From Desulfobacterales bacterium (GTDB taxonomy: Bacteria > Desulfobacterota > Desulfobacteria > Desulfobacterales > UBA5852), in NCBI GenBank assembly GCA_016735415.1, contig JAERRP010000510.1, forward strand, positions 1 to 5,626: a DNA stretch of 5,626 nucleotides, given 5' to 3'. Of this stretch, positions 1 to 5,626 are shown in pieces. The number at the start of each line of letters is the position of its first letter. Position 1 is the stretch's first letter. The position numbers and the translations under genes are program-made. Below the pieces are notes generated by a model. The model saw nothing but the letters and a program-made list of their open reading frames with translations, was not told where the DNA came from and did not search any database.

Positions 1-22
1 AAAGGTTGAGACTTGGCCCGGC

Positions 23-52
23 TTGACACCCGCAAAGCAGGTCGACTATAGC
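23..52 (+). promoter_or_regulatory. Probable sigma70-type promoter for purB
   Basis: A perfect -35 hexamer TTGACA lies at 23-28. A -10-like TATAGC lies at 47-52, 18 bases downstream, and matches the consensus TATAAT at 4 of 6 positions. Initiation would be expected near 58-60, giving a leader of about 55 bases before the ATG at 114. That start point falls only a few bases before the alternative TTG at 63, which argues against that upstream start. The hexamers are seen directly; promoter activity is inferred. The -10 is imperfect and the spacing is one base above optimal. Confidence 0.5.
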
Positions 53-113
53 ACAGGGTAGTTTGAGGTTCCCCTTCACCCTAACAAATCAACTCGGAAT
101 TGGAATTCGCAGC

Positions 114-1466
114 ATGCCCCTATCGCCTCTAACGGCCATCTCGCCGGTGGACGGACGCTACCGCCGGGCAGTCGAAGCACTGGCCGGTCAGTTTTCCGAA
201 AGTGCCCTGATCCGCTACCGCGTGCGGGTGGAGATCGAATACTTTATCGCCTTGTGCGAACTGCCCCTGCCGCCCCTGGCCGCGGTGGACCGGGCCCGGT
301 TCGAACCCCTGCGGTCGATCTATCGTGATTTCAGCCTGGCCGACGCCGAAGCCGTCAAGGCCATCGAAGGCAAGACCAACCACGACGTCAAGGCGGTCGA
401 ATATTTCCTCAAGGAGCGTTTCGAGGCCCTGGGGCTGGGGAACCACAAGGAATTCATTCATTTCGGCCTGACCTCCCAGGATATCAACAACACGGCCATA
501 CCACTTTCCCTGCGCGACGCCTGGACGACGGTCGTAGGGCCCCTTTTCGACGAGGTCGCGACCGCCCTCAGGGAGCGCGTGCAGGAATGGAAAGACGTGC
601 CCCTGCTGGCCCGCACCCATGGCCAGCCGGCCTCACCCACCGGCCTGGGCAAGGAAATTCAGGTGTTTGTCGAACGTCTGGAGCAGCAGCGGGTGCTTCT
701 GGCGGCCGTGCCTTTTTCCGGCAAGTTCGGCGGCGCCACGGGCAATTTCAACGCCCACCTTGTGGCCTATCCCGAAGTCGACTGGCCGGCCTTCGCGGAC
801 CGGCTGGTGAACGAGGTGCTGGGACTCAAGCGCTGCCGGGTGACGACCCAGATCGAGCCCTACGACAACCTGGCGGCCTTCTGCGACGGGCTTAAACGCC
901 TGAACACCATCCTGCTGGATTTCGACCGGGACATCTGGACCTATGTTGCCATGGGTTACTTCCGCCAGAAGATCAATAAAGGCGAGGTGGGATCTTCCAC
1001 CATGCCCCACAAGGTCAACCCGATCGATTTCGAGAACTCCGAGGGCAACCTGGGGGTGGCCAACGCCCTCCTTGCGCACCTGGCCGCCAAACTGCCGATC
1101 TCCCGTCTCCAGCGCGACCTGACCGACTCCACCGTGACCCGCAATATCGGGGTGCCCCTGGCGCACACCGTGATCGCCCTGAAATCCCTGCTGCGCGGGC
1201 TGGCGAAACTCCTGATCGACACCGAGACCATCAAGCGGGATCTGGAAGCCAACTGGGCCGTGGTGACCGAAGGCATCCAGACGGTCCTGCGCCGTGTGGG
1301 TTATCCCAACCCCTACGAGGCGCTGAAGGCGCTGGCGCGCACCAACAAACCCATCGACCGGGCTATGATTCAGGCCTTTATCGACGAACTGGATGTCGAC
1401 GATACGGTCAAGGCCGAACTCAAGGCCATTACCCCGCTGAACTACACGGGCGTGCCGCTGGTCTGA
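114..1466 (+). CDS. purB: Adenylosuccinate lyase (PurB)
   Basis: PurB is a cytoplasmic homotetrameric lyase of the fumarase/aspartase superfamily. It releases fumarate twice in purine synthesis: SAICAR to AICAR, and adenylosuccinate to AMP. The 450-residue protein opens with LTAISPVDGRYRRAV, the typical start of the E. coli-like type. HFGLTSQDINNTA (residues 116-128) and ARTHGQPASPTGLGKE (from about 166) follow; His169 matches the catalytic histidine region (His171 in E. coli). The superfamily signature SSTMPHKVNPIDFENSEGN starts at Ser294, with the catalytic serine of the mobile loop at 294/295. Length is close to the 456 residues of the E. coli enzyme and no key residue is missing. I chose ATG 114 over the in-frame TTG at 63 because the 17 extra residues are not family-like and the putative promoter would leave almost no leader. 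The Shine-Dalgarno is weak. Family assignment is secure. Confidence 0.97.
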   Translation: MPLSPLTAISPVDGRYRRAVEALAGQFSESALIRYRVRVEIEYFIALCELPLPPLAAVDRARFEPLRSIYRDFSLADAEAVKAIEGKTNHDVKAVEYFLKERFEALGLGNHKEFIHFGLTSQDINNTAIPLSLRDAWTTVVGPLFDEVATALRERVQEWKDVPLLARTHGQPASPTGLGKEIQVFVERLEQQRVLLAAVPFSGKFGGATGNFNAHLVAYPEVDWPAFADRLVNEVLGLKRCRVTTQIEPYDNLAAFCDGLKRLNTILLDFDRDIWTYVAMGYFRQKINKGEVGSSTMPHKVNPIDFENSEGNLGVANALLAHLAAKLPISRLQRDLTDSTVTRNIGVPLAHTVIALKSLLRGLAKLLIDTETIKRDLEANWAVVTEGIQTVLRRVGYPNPYEALKALARTNKPIDRAMIQAFIDELDVDDTVKAELKAITPLNYTGVPLV

Positions 1467-1495
1467 CCGGACCTTCGATGTTTTCCACCATGGCA

Positions 1496-1525
1496 GAGGC
1501 ACCCTCAGTGTAAGGGGGGCGCCTC
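1496..1525 (+). terminator. GC-rich hairpin after purB, possible terminator
   Basis: GAGGCACCCTC at 1496-1506 pairs with GGGGGCGCCTC at 1515-1525. The stem has ten base pairs, including one T-G wobble, plus one A-C mismatch, and an 8-base loop. It begins 29 bases after the purB stop and ends 58 bases before the next gene. No U-tract follows directly; the nearest T run, TTTTT, lies about 16 bases downstream. It is therefore not a textbook intrinsic terminator and may instead be a 3'-end stabilising or processing structure. The fold is seen in the sequence; its role is inferred. Confidence 0.35.
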
Positions 1526-1572
1526 AATCTACAGCCCTAGTTTTTACGACCGCTCACCCCTGTCCAGCAACC

Positions 1573-1579
1573 AAGGAGG
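1573..1579 (+). promoter_or_regulatory. Strong Shine-Dalgarno of the binding-protein gene
   Basis: AAGGAGG ends four bases before ATG 1584 and is the best ribosome-binding site in the window. It fixes the start of the solute-binding protein gene. The permease and ATPase starts have much poorer sites. This fits the usual need for excess periplasmic binding protein over membrane components. No convincing separate promoter for this gene was found in 1467-1583. Confidence 0.8.
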
Positions 1580-1583
1580 CGTT

Positions 1584-3326
1584 ATGAAAAAATTATCGGT
1601 TTTTTTGTCTGTGCTTCTTATTCTGGCATTTGCCGTCAGTGTCCATGCGGCCGCCAAAAACCCGGACACCTTTGTCTTTGCCACCTACGGCACCCTGCGC
1701 ACCCTGGACCCCTGCGTGGCCTATGATACGACCTCCTCCCAGCGGCTCTGGAACATTTACGAGCCGCTGGTTTTTTTTGACGGCGGTCATACCGACAAGT
1801 TCAAGCCGCTGCTGGCAACGGCGGTGCCCACCCTTGCCAACGGGGGCATTTCGGAGGACGGCAAAACCTATACCTTTACCATTCGGAAAGGGGTGAAGTT
1901 TCACGAGGGCCAGGGTCTGACCCCCGGGGACGTGGTTTACAGCTTTAAACGCAACATGATGGCGGACCCGGACGGCGGTCCCATGTGGATGCTGCTCGAA
2001 GCCCTTACCGGCGAGGGGTCCACCCGTGACAAGGACGGTAAGCTGATTCCCGGCATCATGGAGAAGATCGACCGCTGCGTCGAAGCCAAAGGGGATCAGG
2101 TGATTTTCCACCTGCCCAATCCCTATCCGCCGTTCATGGGTATTCTGGCCTATTCCGCCTCGGTGGTGATGAGCAAGACGTGGTGCGTGGCCAACGGCTG
2201 CTGGGACGGATCATTGGCCACGGCCGCCAAGTTCAACAACCCGGCGCCGGGACACGAGCCCCTGTTGAAGGTCGCCAACGGCACCAACGCTTACAAGATG
2301 AAGTCCTGGGAACCCAGCAAACAGTTCGTGTTCGAGCGTTTTGACGGGTACTGGGGCGGCCGGGCCAAAATCAAAACCGCCATCATCAAATATGTGAAGG
2401 AATGGAGCACGCGCAAACTCATGCTCCAGAACGGTGATGCCGATCGCGTGACCGTGGACAATCCCTATGTGCCCGAAGTCAAGGAAATGAAAGGGCTCAC
2501 ATTCTACGAAATACCCCAGCTTTCGGTCAGCATGGCCTTTTTCTGCCGTAAGATTAACCCCGCCGGCAACCCCAATATCGGCAGCGGCAAACTGGACGGC
2601 GATGGCATTCCGCCGGATTTTTTCAGCGACATCAACGTGCGCAAGGCTTTTCTGCACGCTTTCGACCGTGCCACCTACGCCCAGGACGTCTTCAACGGGC
2701 TGGTGGTCATGCCCACCAGCCCCAATATCAAGGGGCTGGCTTTTCACAAGGAGGTGCCGGTCTACGCTTTCGATCTGACCAAATCCACGGAATACATGAA
2801 GAAGGCCTTCGGCGGTCAGGTGTGGGAAAAAGGCTTTAAAATGATCATTACCCACAATACGGGCAACGAGATGCGTGAAGCGGCGGCCCTGATGATGGCC
2901 GAAAACATCATGTCCCTCAACCCCAAGTTCCGGATTGAGGTCCGCAATGTGGAATGGAAGGACTATCTGGTCAAGTACCGCAACTACATGTATCCGATCT
3001 TTCTGATCGGGTGGGGTGCGGATTATGCCGATCCGCACAATTTCGTATACACCTTCATGCATTCCAAGGGGGTCTACGGGCGGTACATGGCCTACCAGAA
3101 TGATGAAGTGGATCGCCTGAGTGAAGAGGGCATCGCCACCATCGATCCGGCTAAACGGGGAATAATATACTCACGGCTGCAGGATCTTTTCTACGAGGAG
3201 GCCATTGCCGTGCCGCTCTACCAGCAGATCGTGGTGCGGGCCTATCGCGGCTGGGTCAAGGGATACACTCCCAACCCCATGCTGATGGACGCCAACGAGA
3301 TGCTGATGGAGATCCGGAAGGAGTAA
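1584..3326 (+). CDS. ABC transporter solute-binding protein, family 5 (peptide/nickel-type)
   Basis: This is the extracytoplasmic ligand receptor of an ABC importer (SBP_bac_5, the DppA/OppA/NikA family). Residues 1-22 form a Sec signal peptide: MKK, a hydrophobic core, then a signal peptidase I site after VHA (or after the following AA). There is no lipobox cysteine, so a soluble periplasmic protein is expected. Family hallmarks in order are YEPLVFFDGG (about 59-68), DGKTYTFTIRKGVKFHEG (92-109), DVVYSFKRNM (116-125), NVRKAFLHAFDRATY (351-365) and GWGADYADPHNFVYTFMHS (476-494). The 580-residue length is somewhat above the usual 500-550 of the family. The mature protein has five cysteines (44, 165, 201, 206, 321), more than typical. 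A strong Shine-Dalgarno precedes the start, and the gene heads the operon with permeases 3' of it. Family is clear; the ligand (di- or oligopeptide, metal complex, glycan fragment or other) cannot be decided from sequence. Confidence 0.93.
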   Translation: MKKLSVFLSVLLILAFAVSVHAAAKNPDTFVFATYGTLRTLDPCVAYDTTSSQRLWNIYEPLVFFDGGHTDKFKPLLATAVPTLANGGISEDGKTYTFTIRKGVKFHEGQGLTPGDVVYSFKRNMMADPDGGPMWMLLEALTGEGSTRDKDGKLIPGIMEKIDRCVEAKGDQVIFHLPNPYPPFMGILAYSASVVMSKTWCVANGCWDGSLATAAKFNNPAPGHEPLLKVANGTNAYKMKSWEPSKQFVFERFDGYWGGRAKIKTAIIKYVKEWSTRKLMLQNGDADRVTVDNPYVPEVKEMKGLTFYEIPQLSVSMAFFCRKINPAGNPNIGSGKLDGDGIPPDFFSDINVRKAFLHAFDRATYAQDVFNGLVVMPTSPNIKGLAFHKEVPVYAFDLTKSTEYMKKAFGGQVWEKGFKMIITHNTGNEMREAAALMMAENIMSLNPKFRIEVRNVEWKDYLVKYRNYMYPIFLIGWGADYADPHNFVYTFMHSKGVYGRYMAYQNDEVDRLSEEGIATIDPAKRGIIYSRLQDLFYEEAIAVPLYQQIVVRAYRGWVKGYTPNPMLMDANEMLMEIRKE

Positions 3327-3349
3327 TGCCCTGAAACAGCATTGAAGAT

Positions 3350-3385
3350 GACCGGCCGATGGGAAATTGATTCCTGTCGGCCGTC
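3350..3385 (+). other. Strong intercistronic hairpin between binding-protein and permease genes
   Basis: Positions 3353-3365 pair without interruption to 3371-3383: 13 base pairs, including two G-T wobbles, around the 5-base loop ATTGA. Two further pairs (3350-3351 with 3384-3385) add to the base across one bulged C at 3352. The arms centre on CGGCCGA and TCGGCCG. It lies 23 bases after the binding-protein stop and 34 bases before the permease ATG. No T run follows, so a complete terminator is unlikely. By analogy with other binding-protein operons it may protect the upstream message from 3' exonucleases or reduce readthrough. The structure is seen; the role is inferred. Confidence 0.65.
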
Positions 3386-3419
3386 AAATGACTTCTGTAT
3401 GGCATTTCTCCGGGAGATC

Positions 3420-4451
3420 ATGCCTACCTATATCCTCAGGCGGTTTTTCTTTCTTATCTTTGTGCTTTTCGGCGTGTCGGTGCTGTTGTTCGGCATCCTG
3501 ATGACTTTCAGCCCCGAGCGCCGGGCGGCTGCCTATGTCACCACCCCCCAGCAGGCCAAGGACATTCCGCGCATCATCAAACAGTTTGGCCTCGACGATC
3601 CCTTTTACATCCAGTACGTGCGCTGGATCAAGGAGGTGGCCCGGGGGAATCTGGGCTGGTCGCTGGTGGCCGCGCGTCCCGTCCGGGAAGCCTTCTGGCG
3701 CTATTTCCCCATCACCCTGGAGATGAACCTGTACGCCGCCCCCATCGTCATTTTTCTGGGGATATGGCTGGGGTCCGTTTCCGGCATTCACCGGGACAGC
3801 TGGATCGATCACAGCTCACGAATTTTCGCGATTATCGGATGGTCGCTGCCGACATTCCTTTTTGCCCTGGTTCTGCTGATGGTGTTTTACGGCTATTTTC
3901 AGATTTTTTCCCCCGGCGTGCTGAGCGATGAACTGGCCATGTCGATCATCGATCATCCGGAACAGTACACGGCCTATACCGGCATGCTCACCATCGACGG
4001 CCTGCTGAACGGCCGGCCGGACATCGCCCTGGACGCCATGCGCCATCTCGTTCTGCCCATTACGACATACGTGATCGTGGTGGTGGCCCTCAACATGCGG
4101 GTCATGCGCTCCGGCATTATCGAGGAGCTGTCCAAGGACTATGTCCTCACCGCCCGGGCCAAGGGCGCCGACCGCAAGACAATTAATTACCGGCATGCCC
4201 GCCGCAATGCCCTGCTGCCCGTCGTGACCGTGGCGGGGCAGCTGATGGCCATGTCCATGGAGGGCAGTATCGCCGTGGAAGTGGTCTACAACCGGCAGGG
4301 CATCGGCTGGTGGCTGGCCGAATCCGCCACCCAGCTGGACATGCCGGTGCTGATGTGCATCTGTCTTTTCATGGGCCTGGTGTTCGTGGTCACCAACCTG
4401 ACCATCGATATCCTGTACGCCTATATCGACCCGCGAATTCGGTTGAATTGA
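3420..4451 (+). CDS. ABC transporter permease, DppB/OppB-like
   Basis: One of two inner-membrane channel subunits of the importer (BPD_transp_1 fold). The 343-residue protein starts with ILRRFFFLIFVLFGVSVLLFG, the usual first membrane helix of this family. The conserved periplasmic segment includes FGLDDPFYIQYVRWIKE (about 56-72) and GNLGWS. Further hydrophobic segments lie near 103-121, 134-160, 208-228, 262-285 and 309-336. The EAA cytoplasmic loop that docks the ATPase is clear: DYVLTARAKGADRK (240-253), then RHARRNALLPVVT (258-270). The C-terminus DPRIRLN is also family-like. Length is close to E. coli DppB (339). I chose ATG 3420, preceded by GGGAG at short spacing. In-frame starts at 3342, 3348 and 3399 would add non-family residues, and the first two would translate through the hairpin at 3350-3385. 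A start at ATG 3399 cannot be excluded. Confidence 0.93.
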   Translation: MPTYILRRFFFLIFVLFGVSVLLFGILMTFSPERRAAAYVTTPQQAKDIPRIIKQFGLDDPFYIQYVRWIKEVARGNLGWSLVAARPVREAFWRYFPITLEMNLYAAPIVIFLGIWLGSVSGIHRDSWIDHSSRIFAIIGWSLPTFLFALVLLMVFYGYFQIFSPGVLSDELAMSIIDHPEQYTAYTGMLTIDGLLNGRPDIALDAMRHLVLPITTYVIVVVALNMRVMRSGIIEELSKDYVLTARAKGADRKTINYRHARRNALLPVVTVAGQLMAMSMEGSIAVEVVYNRQGIGWWLAESATQLDMPVLMCICLFMGLVFVVTNLTIDILYAYIDPRIRLN

Positions 4452-4463
4452 GCATTGGACGCT

Positions 4464-5369
4464 ATGGATAACACCCATCCAGGCCTGCGCGAGATAAAGT
4501 ATACGCTCTACCGTATTTTCCGCAATCCGTCGGCCATCATCGGATTCACGCTGCTGCTGTTTTTCCTGGGCGTGGCCGTGTTCGCGCCGGTACTGGCGCC
4601 GCCCAGATATGCTCACAACCCCTACCAGATGCCCCACCAGGGCTATTCGCCGACCCCCAAAGCGCCGGGCCCCAAAGCGATTTTCGGCACCACTTCCGGC
4701 CAGTACGACATCTACTACGGCGTCGTGTGGGGCACGCGCACGGCCTTCAAGATCGGGCTCTTCGTGGTTTTTATTTCGAGCTTTGTCGGGGTGGGGCTGG
4801 GGGCGGTATCCGGTTATTACGGCGGGTGGATAGATGAGATCCTCATGCGGGTCACCGATATCATGTGGGCTATTCCCACCCTGGTGCTGGCCATGGCCAT
4901 CGTGGTGGCCTTCGGGCGGGGCCTCGATAAAGTCATGATTGCCCTGGCACTGATCCAGTGGCGCTGGTACGTGCGCGTCATCCGTTCGGAAATTCTGACC
5001 CTCAGGGACCAGGATTTCGTGCAGGCCGCCCGCATCATGGGCGTGTCCGACCTGAAGATCATCCTGCGCCATATCCTGCCCAACGCGATCTATCCGGTGT
5101 TGATCATGGCTTCCATGGACATGGGCTCCATGGTGATCACGGCCTCTTTCATGAGTTTTGTGGGGCTGGGGGCTCCCAAGGGATATGCCGACTGGGGCCA
5201 GATGGTGGCCCTGGCCCGCAACTATATCGTCGGACCGCCGGATGATCCCCTGCGTTTCTGGTACACCATCGCTATTCCGGGGGCCTGCATCATCCTGTTC
5301 GTTCTGGCCTGGAATCTCATCGGCGATGCCCTGCGGGACGCGTTTGATCCCAAGTTGCGCCGTAGGTAG
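4464..5369 (+). CDS. ABC transporter permease, DppC/OppC-like
   Basis: The second inner-membrane channel subunit, expected to pair with the DppB-like protein just upstream. The 301-residue protein has the DppC/OppC order. An N-terminal cytoplasmic stretch (LYRIFRNPSAIIGF, about 15-28) leads into the first membrane helix (24-45). A periplasmic segment with FGTTSGQYDIYYGVVWGTRTA (74-94) precedes helices near 95-117, 131-152, 157-173, 207-233 and 268-289. The EAA loop reads DFVQAARIMGVSDLKIILRH (184-203), followed by LPNAIYPVLI. FVGLGAPKGYADWGQM (232-247) and the terminal GDALRDAFDPKLRRR are also typical. It starts 12 bases after the previous stop, so translational coupling is likely. TTG 4455 would add only three residues; ATG 4464 is preferred although both starts have weak ribosome-binding sites. 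No defect is seen. Only three bases separate its stop codon from the large palindrome downstream. Confidence 0.93.
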   Translation: MDNTHPGLREIKYTLYRIFRNPSAIIGFTLLLFFLGVAVFAPVLAPPRYAHNPYQMPHQGYSPTPKAPGPKAIFGTTSGQYDIYYGVVWGTRTAFKIGLFVVFISSFVGVGLGAVSGYYGGWIDEILMRVTDIMWAIPTLVLAMAIVVAFGRGLDKVMIALALIQWRWYVRVIRSEILTLRDQDFVQAARIMGVSDLKIILRHILPNAIYPVLIMASMDMGSMVITASFMSFVGLGAPKGYADWGQMVALARNYIVGPPDDPLRFWYTIAIPGACIILFVLAWNLIGDALRDAFDPKLRRR

Positions 5370-5372
5370 CCA

Positions 5373-5513
5373 GTGTCCGTCCGGAAATGGTCTTTTTTGC
5401 TCTGCTCGGTGGGTCGTAGCGGGGTTCCGGCTGCGGCGTACAACAGTACGCCTCACCGCAACCCCTTCTGCAGCTGTAGCAGAACAAAAAATCCTCATTT
5501 CCGAATCGGACAC
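5373..5513. repeat. 141-bp imperfect palindrome, putative dispersed repeat or MITE-like element
   Basis: Nearly the whole stretch folds on itself. Pairing blocks from outside in are: GTGTCCG 5373-5379 with 5507-5513; CGGAAATG 5382-5389 with 5496-5503; TTTTTTG 5393-5399 with 5485-5491; TCTGCT 5401-5406 with 5478-5483; GGGGTT 5421-5426 with 5460-5465; GGCGTAC 5435-5441 with 5446-5452. The tetraloop is AACA at 5442-5445. The segment 5407-5420 against 5466-5477 is mostly unpaired. The dA and dT runs sit inside the stem, so this is not an intrinsic terminator on either strand. It fills most of the gap between permease and ATPase genes. No protein is recognised inside and no target-site duplication is apparent. 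The palindrome is seen directly; calling it a mobile or multicopy repeat is inference. Confidence 0.85.
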
Positions 5514-5514
5514 G

Positions 5515-5559
5515 ATGGCGACTTTGATAAATCCACGGATGGACAATAGCCAAGTATGA
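5515..5559 (+). other. Possible 14-codon leader ORF coupled to the ATPase gene
   Basis: ATG 5515 opens a short frame (MATLINPRMDNSQV) whose TGA at 5557-5559 overlaps the ATPase start as ATGA. It begins one base after the palindrome ends. Such an arrangement could deliver ribosomes to the weakly signalled ATPase start. There is no good Shine-Dalgarno (only GGA at 5508-5510, within the stem) and the peptide resembles nothing I know. It may be chance. Confidence 0.15.
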
Positions 5560-5626
5560 CGGTTCTGCTAAAGACCGAAAATCTGGTCACCAATTTTTAC
5601 ACTTACGAGGGTGTCGTGCGGGCCTT
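5556..5626 (+). CDS. ABC transporter ATP-binding protein, DppD/OppD-like (5' part only)
   Basis: The frame from ATG 5556 runs to the window edge and reads MTVLLKTENLVTNFYTYEGV, then VRA. This matches the first beta strands of OppD/DppD-type ATPases, where LLEVKNL-type residues lead to a FYTYEGVVxAL segment ahead of the Walker A motif. Walker A, Walker B and the signature motif would lie beyond the window. The subunit should bind the EAA loops of the two permeases on the cytoplasmic face and hydrolyse ATP. An in-frame TAG at 5547-5549 shows that this is the first possible ATG. The ribosome-binding site is poor. The gene starts 186 bases after the second permease stop, an unusually long gap for this operon type, which the palindrome largely explains. 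A second ATPase gene (DppF/OppF-like) is expected downstream. Confidence 0.8.
   Translation, partial: MTVLLKTENLVTNFYTYEGVVRA

Noticed and set aside
63..113. N-terminal extension of PurB from TTG 63
   Set aside because: The 17 residues do not resemble the family, whose start matches ATG 114, and the inferred transcription start is only a few bases before 63.
633..1502. A 289-codon minus-strand frame opposite purB
   Set aside because: Low-complexity Gly/Gln/Val/His-rich translation with no motif, fully antisense to a well-conserved enzyme.
1478..1513. An 11-codon frame (MFSTMAEAPSV) between purB and the binding-protein gene
   Set aside because: No good ribosome-binding site, it runs into the hairpin, and a frame this short is expected by chance.
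2211..3062. A 283-codon minus-strand frame opposite the binding-protein gene
   Set aside because: Same shadow pattern, no domain, no ribosome-binding site of note, and the sense strand is clearly coding.
5393..5491. Bidirectional rho-independent terminator
   Set aside because: On each strand the T run precedes the hairpin and is paired within the stem instead of following it, and the operon continues downstream.
5373..5513. Integron attC site
   Set aside because: An attC is also a long imperfect palindrome, but the conserved outer core sites (RYYYAAC and GTTRRRY) are not seen at its ends and the neighbours are parts of one operon, not cassettes.
3816..5546. A 576-codon open frame on the minus strand opposite both permeases and the palindrome
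   Set aside because: It is antisense to two clear permease genes, is rich in His, Gln, Gly and Asp with no recognisable domain, and arises because GC-rich third positions suppress stops in the complementary frame.

Overview
The window carries one housekeeping gene followed by most of an ABC importer operon, all on the + strand. It looks like chromosomal DNA from a GC-rich Gram-negative bacterium. The solute-binding protein has a Sec signal peptide without a lipobox, which fits export to a periplasm. Protein style and base composition would suit a Desulfobacterota-type (deltaproteobacterial) organism, but that placement is inference and was not tested by any search.

Layout. Positions 1-113 hold a plausible sigma70-type promoter and the leader of purB. 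Positions 114-1466 encode PurB, adenylosuccinate lyase of the E. coli-like type. Positions 1467-1583 hold a GC-rich hairpin and a strong Shine-Dalgarno. Positions 1584-3326 encode a family 5 (Dpp/Opp-type) solute-binding protein. Positions 3327-3419 hold a strong hairpin. Positions 3420-4451 and 4464-5369 encode the two inner-membrane permeases (DppB-like and DppC-like). Positions 5370-5555 are occupied mostly by a 141-bp imperfect palindrome. A DppD/OppD-type ATPase gene begins at 5556 and runs off the window.

How the genes work together. The binding protein would capture a peptide-like or other small ligand in the periplasm and deliver it to the permease heterodimer. The cytoplasmic ATPase pair (first subunit partly in view, second presumably downstream) would power import. 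The ligand cannot be read from sequence. PurB acts in purine synthesis and is probably a separate transcription unit.

Most notable. No novel multi-gene system is visible; the proteins are ordinary. The most interesting signal is non-coding: the near full-length palindrome at 5373-5513, wedged between the second permease and the ATPase gene. It looks like a dispersed palindromic repeat or non-autonomous mobile element. Second is the hairpin at 3350-3385, between the binding protein and permease genes, where differential mRNA stability would be expected.
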